In this document: piece after piece, positions 1-8,578 of the stretch
Numbering within the stretch: the first letter of the stretch is position 1
Layout of the letters: the number at the start of each line of letters is the position of its first letter
Source: Bacteroidota bacterium
Lineage (GTDB): Bacteria > Bacteroidota > Bacteroidia > B-17B0 > Aurantibacillaceae
Assembly: GCA_030692515.1 (NCBI GenBank)
Contig: JAUXZS010000024.1
Coordinates: 186,001-250,000 of the forward strand
Reading direction: 5' to 3'
DNA: 64,000 nt
Notes under the pieces: model-generated
Seen by the model: the letters and a program-made list of their open reading frames with translations, nothing else
Told to the model about the DNA's origin: nothing
Database searches by the model: none
Translations under genes and position numbers: made by a program

Positions 1-1933
1 TAATCCTATTCTTAATGCATTTAACTTAAAATTAGAAGGTATTTTGCATGGTAGGTTAACAATCCATAATCCAGAAACATTCGTTTTTAGCAGCGATTTA
101 AGTTTTGAAAAACTAAAAATTAATAATAATACTTTAGGTAAAATGGTAGTAAAAACAAATTATAATGCTGCCGAAAAAACAATTTTTACTGATGGATACA
201 CTTCTCTTGGTTTACCGACAATAGATGGAGAAGAAATGAAAAATATTGCATTTAAGGGGCACTATTATTTAGATAAAAAAGAAGAGAGTATTGACCTTGA
301 TATTATAGCCTCCCCTGCAAATTTAAGACTACTTAACCCATTATTAGAAGGAGTTCTTACAATAAACAATGCTTTAGTTACAGGAAAAGGAAAAATACAT
401 GGTACTCCTGATAACATAAAAATTGACGGGAAATTTAAAATGTACAATAGCGAAATAAAAGTTGATTATACAAATGTTACCTATAACATGACGGGCGAAA
501 TTGAGATTATGCCTGATCAAATTCGGTTTAGCGAATTGCTTATGAAAGAAAAAGGATTAAAGGCATCACCACAAGGAACTATTAATGGAAATATTTTTCA
601 CCAAAATTTCACTAAAATACAGTTGGATTATGATATCAGTTATAAAAACATGTTGATTTTAAATACTACTGAAAAACAAAACAAAACATTTTATGGCAAA
701 ATATATAGCACAGGCAATGTTGGATTATGGGGCTTTTTAAATAATTTACACATGAGTGTAAATGGTACAACCACTAGAAATTCGAAGTTTATTTTACCAC
801 TTGATGGCCCCTCAGAAATTGCAGAATCTGATTTTATTCATTTCGTAAAAAAAGATACTATTGTAAAAAAAATAGAAAAAACTTTAACTGGCTTTAGCTT
901 AGACATGGCCATTAATATAACACAAGATTTAAATGTAAAAATAATACTCGATAATATAAGCGGCGACGCTTTACAAGTACAAGGCGATGGCGATTTAAAA
1001 TTAAAAATTAGTTCGCTTGGAAAATTTGAAATGGTTGGAGAATACGTAATTGCAGAAGGAGATTATTTATTTACTTTAGAAAATGTAATTAATAAAAAAT
1101 TCGAAATTGACGCTGGAAGTACCATTTCATGGAGCGGCGATCCTTTAAACGCTGTGATAGATATTACAACCAGTTATAAGCAACGAGCCTCAGTTGCTCC
1201 TTTACTAAATGACACCACCGGCAGATACAAAGGTAGATTTCCTGTAGACTGTAAATTATTAATTACTGATAAATTATTTTCGCCAAATATTAATTTCGCT
1301 ATTGAGTTTCCAAATTTAGATGCCACAGCTAAGTCAAGAATTAATAATGTTTTAAGTGATGAAGCAGAATTAAACAGACAAGTATTTTCTTTTTTATTAT
1401 TTAGAACTTTTGTTACACCGCAAATATACAACACTAATGGCGGTGGTGTAACTGCAGGAGGTGCTGCTGCATCAACCGGAAGTGAATTATTAAGCAATAG
1501 GATGAGCGAATTTTTAAATGCTTATTTTGAAAACTTAACAGGAATTAAAGATTTACAAGTTGGTGTGAATTATCGGGCCGGAAGTCAAAACAACCAAGAG
1601 GTAGATTTAGCTTTAAGTAAACAATTTTTAAATAATAAAGTTACGGTAGATGGAAATTTTGGTGTAAACAACGCGCAATCAAAAAGTTCAAACGGACTAA
1701 TTGGAGATGTTAATATTGATTATAAGCTTTCAGAAGATGGAAGATACAGAGTAAAAGCATTTAACAGAAGTAATGATAATACACAAATTACCACCTCTGG
1801 CGGACCATATACCCAAGGCGCAGGTTTCTTTTATAGGGAAGAGTTTGAAACTTTTAATGATTTATTTACGCGTTACCTCAATAAAATAAAAAAGAAAGAA
1901 ACCGTAAAAGAAAAAGACTCTGAACCAAATTAA
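1..1933 (+). CDS. tamB: TamB-family translocation/assembly protein, C-terminal part (5' truncated by window)
   Basis: The frame is open from the first bases of the window, so this is the last ~640 residues of a longer protein. The sequence is beta-rich and repetitive. It ends in the characteristic TamB (DUF490) domain: about residues 340-480 carry the 'GEYVIAEGDYLF' and 'SISWSGDPLNA'-like region, followed by 'FAIEFPNLD' and 'NRQVFSFLLF', and then a barrel-like end. In the known family, TamB is anchored in the inner membrane, spans the periplasm and works with a TamA/BamA-type protein in outer-membrane biogenesis and lipid transport. The tail after 'LFTRYLNK' is lysine-rich. The gene converges on the minus-strand gene that ends 3 bases downstream. 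The family assignment is firm; the N-terminus is not visible. Confidence 0.88.
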   Translation, partial: NPILNAFNLKLEGILHGRLTIHNPETFVFSSDLSFEKLKINNNTLGKMVVKTNYNAAEKTIFTDGYTSLGLPTIDGEEMKNIAFKGHYYLDKKEESIDLDIIASPANLRLLNPLLEGVLTINNALVTGKGKIHGTPDNIKIDGKFKMYNSEIKVDYTNVTYNMTGEIEIMPDQIRFSELLMKEKGLKASPQGTINGNIFHQNFTKIQLDYDISYKNMLILNTTEKQNKTFYGKIYSTGNVGLWGFLNNLHMSVNGTTTRNSKFILPLDGPSEIAESDFIHFVKKDTIVKKIEKTLTGFSLDMAINITQDLNVKIILDNISGDALQVQGDGDLKLKISSLGKFEMVGEYVIAEGDYLFTLENVINKKFEIDAGSTISWSGDPLNAVIDITTSYKQRASVAPLLNDTTGRYKGRFPVDCKLLITDKLFSPNINFAIEFPNLDATAKSRINNVLSDEAELNRQVFSFLLFRTFVTPQIYNTNGGGVTAGGAAASTGSELLSNRMSEFLNAYFENLTGIKDLQVGVNYRAGSQNNQEVDLALSKQFLNNKVTVDGNFGVNNAQSKSSNGLIGDVNIDYKLSEDGRYRVKAFNRSNDNTQITTSGGPYTQGAGFFYREEFETFNDLFTRYLNKIKKKETVKEKDSEPN

Positions 1934-1935
1934 TA

Positions 1936-2616
1936 TTACTTAGTCAGCAATTTTAACTTCATGGCGTTTAGCTTTACGCCTTTATATATCAATATTAAAG
2001 AAAAAAATATGATAACATGGGCAATATCTTTATAATTAAACCATTCATTAATTGAAAGTTTAAGTGAATGAACAATTATAGAAAGAAATGAAACACCAAT
2101 TCCTGAAATAACAAAAACACTTCCTTTATCATTAGTTTTACGATAAACTAGATAGTGTGAAACAATCGAATAAACTAAAACTATTCCTGCATTTATTTTT
2201 ATAATAACAAAATTATTTTTAATCAAAGCAAATATTAATAAGCCCACTACCCAAGCAATTACCAGATAAGTAATTTTTTTATGCGGATTAATTTTATCAT
2301 TGGTATAATAGAGATAGGCTGATTTGAAACAAAAAAATATGGAAACTAAACTAAGTGCATTAGAAATATAAAATACAACATCAAAAAAAACTTTCCCAGA
2401 TTGATAATGAACAGCATGGGCGAGAGAACCAAAACAACTACTAATACCAACTAATAAAACAAACCATGAGAATGAGGTTGAATAGGGATGATTTATTTTC
2501 GCTAAACTTTTAAAACAATAAATACTAAAAATAAAGATTAATAAGTTTGTAAGTATCGTCATTGGTTCAAAAATAATGTAACCAAATAAAATTATGTAGG
2601 TGTAATCAAAGTTCAT
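1936..2616 (-). CDS. Seven-TM membrane protein, possibly CREST-like/DUF6962-type
   Basis: The protein has 226 aa and about seven hydrophobic segments with short loops. Histidines sit in membrane segments: 'GSLAHAVHY' near residue 65, 'IIVHSLKLS' near 180 and 'DIAHVIIFFSL' near 200. This spacing resembles putative membrane hydrolases of the CREST superfamily and the Bacteroidota DUF6962-type proteins, but I cannot confirm membership by eye. It lies just downstream (17 nt) of the KefB-type antiporter on the same strand and may be co-transcribed. No enzymatic function should be assumed. Confidence 0.6.
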   Translation of the reverse strand: MNFDYTYIILFGYIIFEPMTILTNLLIFIFSIYCFKSLAKINHPYSTSFSWFVLLVGISSCFGSLAHAVHYQSGKVFFDVVFYISNALSLVSIFFCFKSAYLYYTNDKINPHKKITYLVIAWVVGLLIFALIKNNFVIIKINAGIVLVYSIVSHYLVYRKTNDKGSVFVISGIGVSFLSIIVHSLKLSINEWFNYKDIAHVIIFFSLILIYKGVKLNAMKLKLLTK

Positions 2617-2632
2617 TTAAGTGCAAAAATAA

Positions 2633-4789
2633 TTAAATTTCTTTATCCTCGTCCTTTTTAAAAATTCCGGTAATTTTTTCTGTTAAGTGTTTTACTTTTT
2701 CGATTTTCTGTTCTAAAGAAGGGCTAGTAATAGTGCTAATTCTTCCATCCTGTAGCGTTTTTGAAATCTCAGGATAAAACACTGCAAAACTAGTAAATTC
2801 ATGATTTTTATTGAGCTTTTTTGACATTTCATCTACATGAAAATCATAACTCACGGTTTGTTTTCTGGCAGTAGCCAAAACAAACAAGTCATCTTCTTTA
2901 GGATTACTTACCTGCTCAAAGTCTTCAAAACTTTCAACAATAATATATTTAAAAAATATTTTTTTCTTATCACTTATTTCAGCACAAAAACAATCAATTG
3001 TGTTTTTATTACCATAAACATATGCTTCGTTTCCTATTTGCTTCAGCAAACTATTTAACTTAACAACCATTCTAATAAAACCATTTTCTAACTCAGCATT
3101 TGGAGTTAAAACAACTACAATTCTCTTAAATGTATTTAAGGGCTGTAATATTTTTGAAATAATAATGGCTTGCTTCGATTTACTTAATAAATTTTCTGAA
3201 ATATTACCAAAAATTAAATTTGAAGGTCCTTGTTGCGCTTTAAAACTTATTAAAATGTCAGTAATATTATAAGCTTTTGCTGTTCTTACAATACCATCAA
3301 CAATACTTAAATCAACCTTTTTTAAAACCTCAACTTTTTTATCACCACTCGAAATTTGTTCAACCGCGCCTTCAATTACTTTTCTTACGATGTTTAGCTT
3401 TTCATCGGCATCGGCATCATCTTCAACAATAGATAAAGGAAAAATTGGTTCAGAAGAGTTTTGATCTTTTACCAAAAGTGAAAAATCAATTAAGCGTTGA
3501 ATATTTTCAGGATTACTTACCGGAATTAATATTCGTTCAATTTTATCGCCGGTTTTTCTTACTACATCTTTTTCTAATACAGCAATTTGTCTGGCGGCTC
3601 TTTCACTCACAAATGAACTAACTAAGCAAGAAATTAAAATTAAAATAATAGTAGCGTTAATTACACTCTGATTAAATAAACCAATATCAAATCCAACTTT
3701 TATGATTGCTAATGTTGCAGCTGCGTGAGAAACGCTTAAGCCGAAAATTAAATTACGCTCCGGCTTACTAAAGTTGTAAATAAAACCAGTTATCCATGCA
3801 GCAAAATATTTTGTAATGATGCCCACCGCACAAAGCAAGCCGGCAAGCATTAAAGCTTCGCCCCCATTAAAAAATAATTTAAGGTCAACCAACATCCCGG
3901 CGCTAATTAAAAAGAAAGGGATGAACAAAGTGTTTCCAATAAAAACTATTCTGTTCATTAAAATACTACTATGAGGAATAACTTTATTTAATCCTAAACC
4001 CGCCAAGAATGCGCCAATTATAGGCTCTACGCCTGCCAACTCACTTAAAAACCCTGAAATAAAAACAACGGCCAAAACATAAATGTAATGCGAGCTGGCT
4101 TGAGCCTCAATGTTTCTAAAAAACCAACGACTAATTTTTGGTAAGAGATAAAGTGTAGAAAAAAACAAAAGGCTTAACGAAACAGTTATTTTTATCCAAA
4201 AAGTAATATCCATTTCTCCCGTAACAACATTAGTGATAATACCCAATAAAATAAGTACAGCCGAATCAGTAATAATTGTACCACCAAAAGCAATTTGAAC
4301 CGCCCTATTTTTAATAATTCCCATATTACTAACTATTGGGTAACTCAATAAAGTGTGAGTACTAAACATGCTTGCCAACAAAACTGAAGACCATAAGGAA
4401 AAATGAAAAACATAAATACAAACTAAATACCCAATAGTAATTGGAATAATAAATGTTAATGCGCCAAATACAATACTTTTTTTTCTGTTCTGACGAAATT
4501 CTTGCATGTCAATTTCTAACCCAGCTAAAAACATAATGTAAAGTAATCCCGTTTTTGAAAGTAACTCAAAACTATTTGTAGACTCAATAATGTGTAAAGA
4601 ATTTGGACCAATTAATACACCCGAAATAATTAATCCGATTATACCAGGAATTTTGAATCGTTTAAATAAAAGTGGAGAAAATAGAATAATTAATAAAGTA
4701 ATAGCCAGAATTAAAACTGGATTTTTTAAAGGCAGGTAATGATTAAAAAACTGCTGTAAGTTTAAAAAATAATTCTGTAGACTGTACAT
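2633..4789 (-). CDS. Cation:proton antiporter (CPA2/KefB type) with C-terminal USP-like domains
   Basis: The protein has 718 aa. Residues about 20-405 form a 12-13 TM Na+/H+ exchanger domain with typical pieces: 'GLIISGVLIGP' near the N-terminus, 'GTIITDSAVLILLG' carrying a membrane acidic residue, and 'GVEPIIGAFLAGLGLN'. After 'SFVSERAARQIA' come about 300 soluble residues that look like two universal-stress-protein-like domains, an arrangement common in Bacteroidota antiporters. It should exchange monovalent cations for protons at the inner membrane, with the soluble part regulatory. The start codon overlaps the stop of the upstream gene (TAATG), so the two are translationally coupled. Ion specificity cannot be read from the sequence. 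Confidence 0.85.
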   Translation of the reverse strand: MYSLQNYFLNLQQFFNHYLPLKNPVLILAITLLIILFSPLLFKRFKIPGIIGLIISGVLIGPNSLHIIESTNSFELLSKTGLLYIMFLAGLEIDMQEFRQNRKKSIVFGALTFIIPITIGYLVCIYVFHFSLWSSVLLASMFSTHTLLSYPIVSNMGIIKNRAVQIAFGGTIITDSAVLILLGIITNVVTGEMDITFWIKITVSLSLLFFSTLYLLPKISRWFFRNIEAQASSHYIYVLAVVFISGFLSELAGVEPIIGAFLAGLGLNKVIPHSSILMNRIVFIGNTLFIPFFLISAGMLVDLKLFFNGGEALMLAGLLCAVGIITKYFAAWITGFIYNFSKPERNLIFGLSVSHAAATLAIIKVGFDIGLFNQSVINATIILILISCLVSSFVSERAARQIAVLEKDVVRKTGDKIERILIPVSNPENIQRLIDFSLLVKDQNSSEPIFPLSIVEDDADADEKLNIVRKVIEGAVEQISSGDKKVEVLKKVDLSIVDGIVRTAKAYNITDILISFKAQQGPSNLIFGNISENLLSKSKQAIIISKILQPLNTFKRIVVVLTPNAELENGFIRMVVKLNSLLKQIGNEAYVYGNKNTIDCFCAEISDKKKIFFKYIIVESFEDFEQVSNPKEDDLFVLATARKQTVSYDFHVDEMSKKLNKNHEFTSFAVFYPEISKTLQDGRISTITSPSLEQKIEKVKHLTEKITGIFKKDEDKEI

Positions 4790-5484
4790 TATTTTTTGCC
4801 CTCTTTAGATTCTAATAAATATCTACTCTTTGTTCCGCTAAAGATTTTATAGATAGAAGGTACGCGAATATTATATCTTAATCCACAACTGAAACACACA
4901 TCCATAATATTAATTTGTAGTTGACCATCAGACTTACCAACCCGCATCTTATATTCACCAAAAACACTTATCTGTTTAAAATAATGCTCGTATCCAGCGC
5001 CAACATTAAAACCTAGCCAATTAGTTTTTGCAATTTCGTTCGTTTTATATTTATCACTTAATTTTAAAAAATCATCCTTCCCTGTAAAAAATCCAGAAAA
5101 TGAATTATAACTAAGACCAAATAAAGGATAGAAATAGGATTTTGTTTTTTTAAATCTGGCTAAAACATGTACGTTTGCTTCAATAGTATAAGCCTTAATG
5201 TTAAACCATGTAGGTTGAATATCTATTTTTCTATAATATGTATATTCCAAACTCCCTCTAAAAATATTTTCGCCGCCGTAAATAAAAGATCCATTAAAAC
5301 CAAAAGCATCATTATTTTCTTTTACATTTCTTGTTAAGAATAAAACACTTTTAGTTACTCCGCCGCCGATACCTAAATTTGTCTTCCGAGAATGGGTTTT
5401 AACCGGTTTTACAGTTTTAACCTGGCAAAAAGCATTTTGCGCTATTGAAATAAAAAAAATTATATAAAAAAATTCTTTGCGCAT
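4789..5484 (-). CDS. Outer-membrane beta-barrel protein, unknown role
   Basis: The 231-aa protein begins with a clear signal peptide ending near 'AQNAFCQ'. The mature part has alternating short beta strands rich in aromatic and glycine residues ('GEYKMRVG', 'YEHYFKQISVFGEYK'), typical of small OmpW/opacity-like barrels. It is the first gene of a two- or three-gene leftward operon: its stop overlaps the antiporter start by one base. I do not recognise a specific subfamily. Confidence 0.6.
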   Translation of the reverse strand: MRKEFFYIIFFISIAQNAFCQVKTVKPVKTHSRKTNLGIGGGVTKSVLFLTRNVKENNDAFGFNGSFIYGGENIFRGSLEYTYYRKIDIQPTWFNIKAYTIEANVHVLARFKKTKSYFYPLFGLSYNSFSGFFTGKDDFLKLSDKYKTNEIAKTNWLGFNVGAGYEHYFKQISVFGEYKMRVGKSDGQLQINIMDVCFSCGLRYNIRVPSIYKIFSGTKSRYLLESKEGKK

Positions 5485-5586
5485 TTAATTACAAATTTAA
5501 GCCAAAAAACAGCTTATTAGCAAGCTCCGCTTAAAATATGTTAATACTCCTTTCAAATGCCAAAAACAATAAGTAATTTTAGCAAT

Positions 5587-6240
5587 ATGAAAACTTTTTC
5601 GGTTTTAATTTTATCGCTTTTTTTTGCTTTTAATGGCCTTAAGGCTCAAACTAATACTGCAAAACCAGCAAATCCTACGCTAATACAATTTTCGGGTGTT
5701 GTTTTAGATCAAGATAGTTTAACTCCAATTCCTTTTGTTTCCATATTAATAAAAGGTACCGGAAGAGGAACAATTTGTAATTTTTCAGGATTTTTTAGTC
5801 TTATCGTAAACCCGGGCGATGAACTTGAATTTCACTCTGTAACACACAAATATAGAAGTTATAAAATTGCAGATACGATTACACAAAAATACTATTATGC
5901 CATTCAAATATTAACAAAAGATACATTCCAATTATCAGAAGTAGAAATTTATCCATGGCCATCAAAAGAAGATTTTAAAAGAGCTTTTCTTGCCTTAGAC
6001 TTAAGTGATACAGATATGGATAGAGCCGATAAAAACTTACAAAAAGAAGCCTTAACTTATCTTGAGAGAAATCAAACTGCAAGTGCTTCTGAAAATTATA
6101 AGTATGTAATGCAGGCATATTACACTAAAGTTTACACTACCGGCCAAGCTCCAAGTATGACTTTACTTAATCCTGTGGCTTGGGCTCAATTTATTGATGC
6201 TTGGCGTAAAGGAAAATTTAGCAACAAGAAAAAGAAATAA
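5587..6240 (+). CDS. Exported protein with CarboxypepD_reg-like domain
   Basis: I chose the ATG at 5587 rather than the in-frame ATG at 5557, because the later start places a textbook signal peptide (MKTFSVLILSLFFAFNGLKAQ) at the N-terminus; this gives 217 aa. Residues about 35-110 form a CarboxypepD_reg-like/TonB-plug-associated beta sandwich ('FSGVVLDQDSLTPIPFVSILIKGTGRGTICNFSGFF'). The second half is helical and ends in a lysine-rich tail. Bacteroidota use such proteins at the cell surface or in the periplasm. No partner gene is adjacent; it is divergent from the barrel-protein operon. Confidence 0.7.
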   Translation: MKTFSVLILSLFFAFNGLKAQTNTAKPANPTLIQFSGVVLDQDSLTPIPFVSILIKGTGRGTICNFSGFFSLIVNPGDELEFHSVTHKYRSYKIADTITQKYYYAIQILTKDTFQLSEVEIYPWPSKEDFKRAFLALDLSDTDMDRADKNLQKEALTYLERNQTASASENYKYVMQAYYTKVYTTGQAPSMTLLNPVAWAQFIDAWRKGKFSNKKKK

Positions 6241-6241
6241 G

Positions 6242-6520
6242 TTAATTATTTAGCTTTTTTTTACTACGTTTCAACTGCTTTTTAAAATTCCTTTTCTGTC
6301 GTCTTTCCTCTCGTTTATTTGCCTTATTAACTTGTGAGCTAGGTTTATCTTTTCCTTTTTTCTTTAAATAGGGGTTGTAAGCTTCCTTATGAGAGCCCCA
6401 CCTCCGCCAAACACGTTTCCGTTCTCTTTTCTCTTTAAACATGTTGTCGTTTTGAGAAAAAGAGGAATAATAAGAAAGGAAAAATAGAAAAATAAAAAGA
6501 CCTAATATTTTTTTCATCAT
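6242..6520 (-). CDS. Small exported, very basic protein
   Basis: The preferred start is 6520 (MMKKILG..., 92 aa), not the upstream ATG at 6547, because it puts the hydrophobic signal segment 'LGLFIFLFFLSYYSSFSQ' at the N-terminus. The mature part is almost entirely lysine, arginine and glutamine, with no recognisable domain. It converges on the CarboxypepD-like gene with a 1-nt gap. Function unknown. Confidence 0.5.
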   Translation of the reverse strand: MMKKILGLFIFLFFLSYYSSFSQNDNMFKEKRERKRVWRRWGSHKEAYNPYLKKKGKDKPSSQVNKANKREERRQKRNFKKQLKRSKKKLNN

Positions 6521-6612
6521 GATTAAGTTGTTGATTACCTTATACAAATAACGACTATTAACACAATTGGTTACCTTAGAATTAAAAATGTTTTTAACCG
6601 TGTATTAATAAT

Positions 6613-6645
6613 AAAAGCCCTTCCGGATATTCCGAAAGGGCTTTT
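6613..6645 (-). terminator. Rho-independent terminator of rplY
   Basis: The inverted repeat AAAAGCCCTTCCGG / CCGAAAGGGCTTTT forms a long stem with a short loop just past the rplY stop (6666). On the minus strand it is followed by a T-rich stretch. Confidence 0.75.
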
Positions 6646-6665
6646 AAAATAATTAAAATTATTTG

Positions 6666-7292
6666 TTATTTTTTTGGAGCTGCTGTTTTTGCAGCTGCAG
6701 CAGGAGTAGCGGCTGTAGTAGCAACTTTCGCTGGCTCTTCAACAACAACTGCACGAGTTGTATCAACACTAATAACAGAAATATTTTTAGGATGTAAAAC
6801 TGTAATTCCATCAATATTAATATCACCAACTGAAATAGATTTACCAATAACTAATTTATCGATGCTCAAATCTATGCTTTCAGGCAATTTAGAGATTAAG
6901 CCTTTTACTTTTAGCTTACGTAATTTAATAGTTAATTTTCCACCAGCTTTAACGCCTTCAGATTGACCAATTGCTTTAACTGGTAAATGCACCGAAACTG
7001 GCTTATCTTCACTTACCATTAAAAAATCTGCATGAATTAACTTGTCGTTAATTTTATGGTATTGCGTTTCTTGTAAAACTGTTTTATATTTTTTGCCATC
7101 AACATCAATTTCAACCAAACTTGTTTCTGGTGTGAAAATAATGTTTTTAAAATTACGGATATCGGTGCTAAAGTGAATTTGCTCACCTGCTCCATAAATT
7201 ACACATGGAACGTGACCCTTAGCTCTTACAGCTGTAGCATCAACCTTCCCTACGTTCGCGCGTAACGAACCGCTCAAAGATACTGTTTTCAT
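6666..7292 (-). CDS. rplY: 50S ribosomal protein L25/CTC
   Basis: The 208-aa protein has the two-domain CTC layout. An N-terminal 5S-rRNA-binding L25 domain (residues 1-90, 'LRANVGK...VRAKGHVPCVIYG') is followed by the C-terminal beta domain (90-185, 'ADFLMVSEDKPVSVHLPVKAIG'). The end is an Ala/Lys-rich low-complexity tail (about 188-208) common in Bacteroidota homologues. L25 binds 5S rRNA in the large subunit. It lies downstream of prs in the same direction, a pairing frequently seen in bacteria. Its leader is a striking A-rich tandem repeat (see 7292-7320). Confidence 0.93.
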   Translation of the reverse strand: MKTVSLSGSLRANVGKVDATAVRAKGHVPCVIYGAGEQIHFSTDIRNFKNIIFTPETSLVEIDVDGKKYKTVLQETQYHKINDKLIHADFLMVSEDKPVSVHLPVKAIGQSEGVKAGGKLTIKLRKLKVKGLISKLPESIDLSIDKLVIGKSISVGDINIDGITVLHPKNISVISVDTTRAVVVEEPAKVATTAATPAAAAKTAAPKK

Positions 7293-7320
7293 TTTTTTTG
7301 TTTTTTTTGTTTTTTTTGTT
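7292..7320 (-). repeat. A8C tandem repeat in the rplY leader
   Basis: Directly upstream of the rplY ATG the coding strand reads three copies of an A8-C unit. Bacteroidota favour A-rich unstructured leaders instead of Shine-Dalgarno sequences, so this probably promotes initiation. It is also a slippage-prone microsatellite. Confidence 0.6.
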
Positions 7321-7381
7321 AGAGTTAAGAAATTGCCCGTTTCAATTTCTTTCCCTCTGTTTATTTTTAATTTACGGGTTA

Positions 7382-8314
7382 TTACATTATAAAATTACTA
7401 CTTATTGACTCGTAATTTTGTACACTATTAATTACTTTAGCAAATAAATCGGCAACACTTAAAACTCTAATTTTCGGACTTTCTTGTTTTAATGGAATTG
7501 TATCTGTAACAATTAATTCTGTTAAAAGAGAATTAGTAATGTTATCATAAGCCTTTCCAGATAAAACCGGATGTGTACAAACAGCTCTAACACTTAAAGC
7601 ACCCCTATCCATCATCATTTCTGCTGCTTTACATAAAGTACCGCCAGTATCTACTAAATCATCTACTAATACAATATTTCTTCCTTCAATATCTCCAATT
7701 GCTGTCATGCTTTCTACCACATTTGCTTTAGCTCTTTGCTTGTAACAAATTACCATTTCTGCTTTTAAGTGTTTAGCATAACTATTTGCGCGTTTACTAC
7801 CACCCATATCAGGCGCAGCAATCGTTAAATTAGGAAGGTTTAAGGAATTGATGTAAGGTAAAAAAATAGTTGATGCATATAAATGATCAACCGGTACGTT
7901 AAAAAAACCTTGAATTTGATCTGCGTGTAAATCCATTGTCATTACACGAGTTGCACCAGCCACAGCTAACATATCAGCTACTAACTTTGCACCAATTGCC
8001 ACACGAGGCTTGTCTTTACGGTCTTGACGGGCATACCCAAAATACGGTAATACTGCTACGATGTGTCTTGCACTTGCGCGTTTAGCAGCATCAATTAGCA
8101 AGAGCATCTCCATTAAATTATCTGCCGGTGGCATTGTGCTTTGAATGATATATACACTTTGTCCGCGAATACTTTCTTCGTAAGAAGCCTGTAATTCACC
8201 ATCACTAAAGCGATAATGTTCAACTTTACCTAATGCTTGCCCATAAGAAGCCGCAATTTTTTTTGCTAAGTCTTCTGATGCAATACCTGAGAATAATCTA
8301 ACTTGTGATTCCAT
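7382..8314 (-). CDS. prs: Ribose-phosphate pyrophosphokinase
   Basis: The 310-aa protein has the normal length for the family. Visible motifs are the divalent-cation/ATP region 'TMDLHADQIQGFFNVPVDHLYA' (about 125-146), the flexible catalytic segment near 'GGSKRANSYA', and the PRPP-binding loop 'VDDLVDTGGTL' (about 217-227). It makes PRPP from ribose-5-phosphate and ATP for nucleotide, histidine and tryptophan synthesis in the cytosol. It is followed by rplY 90 nt downstream. Confidence 0.95.
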   Translation of the reverse strand: MESQVRLFSGIASEDLAKKIAASYGQALGKVEHYRFSDGELQASYEESIRGQSVYIIQSTMPPADNLMEMLLLIDAAKRASARHIVAVLPYFGYARQDRKDKPRVAIGAKLVADMLAVAGATRVMTMDLHADQIQGFFNVPVDHLYASTIFLPYINSLNLPNLTIAAPDMGGSKRANSYAKHLKAEMVICYKQRAKANVVESMTAIGDIEGRNIVLVDDLVDTGGTLCKAAEMMMDRGALSVRAVCTHPVLSGKAYDNITNSLLTELIVTDTIPLKQESPKIRVLSVADLFAKVINSVQNYESISSNFIM

Positions 8315-8433
8315 TTTTTTTAGGACTGCAAATATACCGAATTTTATGGTTTTAGCAAGATATTATGGGATTTTTGACTGCTTTATTTTGTGATATTAAA
8401 AACAAAAGGTAGTTTTGCCATCTTAAATGTAAT

Positions 8434-8488
8434 GCCTTTGTGGCGGTCCCGATAGCTATCGGGATGGTAGACGCAACAAAGGAAATGA
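8434..8488 (+). repeat. Partial copy of the tRNA-Leu 5' end carrying an 18-bp palindrome
   Basis: 8434-8446 is identical to the first 13 nt of the tRNA gene at 8495. The tRNA's next three bases (AAT) are replaced by the perfect palindrome TCCCGATAGCTATCGGGA (8447-8464), after which the tRNA sequence TGGTAGACGC resumes (8465-8474). The outer CCTTTGT can pair with ACAAAGG at 8476-8482, so the unit is a cruciform-like hairpin. The anticodon arm is missing, so it is not a functional tRNA. Confidence 0.75.
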
Positions 8489-8494
8489 AGAAAT

Positions 8495-8578
8495 GCCTTT
8501 GTGGCGGAATTGGTAGACGCGCTGGTCTCAAACACCAGTAACTTCACGGTTGTGTCGGTTCGAGTCCGACCGGAGGTA
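8495..8578 (+). tRNA. tRNA-Leu (anticodon CAA)
   Basis: An 84-nt class II tRNA can be folded by hand. The acceptor stem is GCCTTTG/CGGAGGT with three G-U pairs. The D arm is GCG...CGC. The anticodon arm CTGGT/ACCAG has loop CTCAAAC, so the anticodon is CAA. The long variable arm has an AAC/GTT stem, and the T arm is GTCGG-TTCGAGT-CCGAC. The discriminator is A and CCA is not encoded. The 3' end is the insertion point of the neighbouring recombinase element; the weak acceptor pairing (G-U rich) would fit a 3' end altered by integration. Confidence 0.93.

Noticed and set aside
8434-8488. Second tRNA-Leu gene
   Set aside because: Only the 5' arm is present and it is interrupted by a palindrome; no anticodon or T arm.
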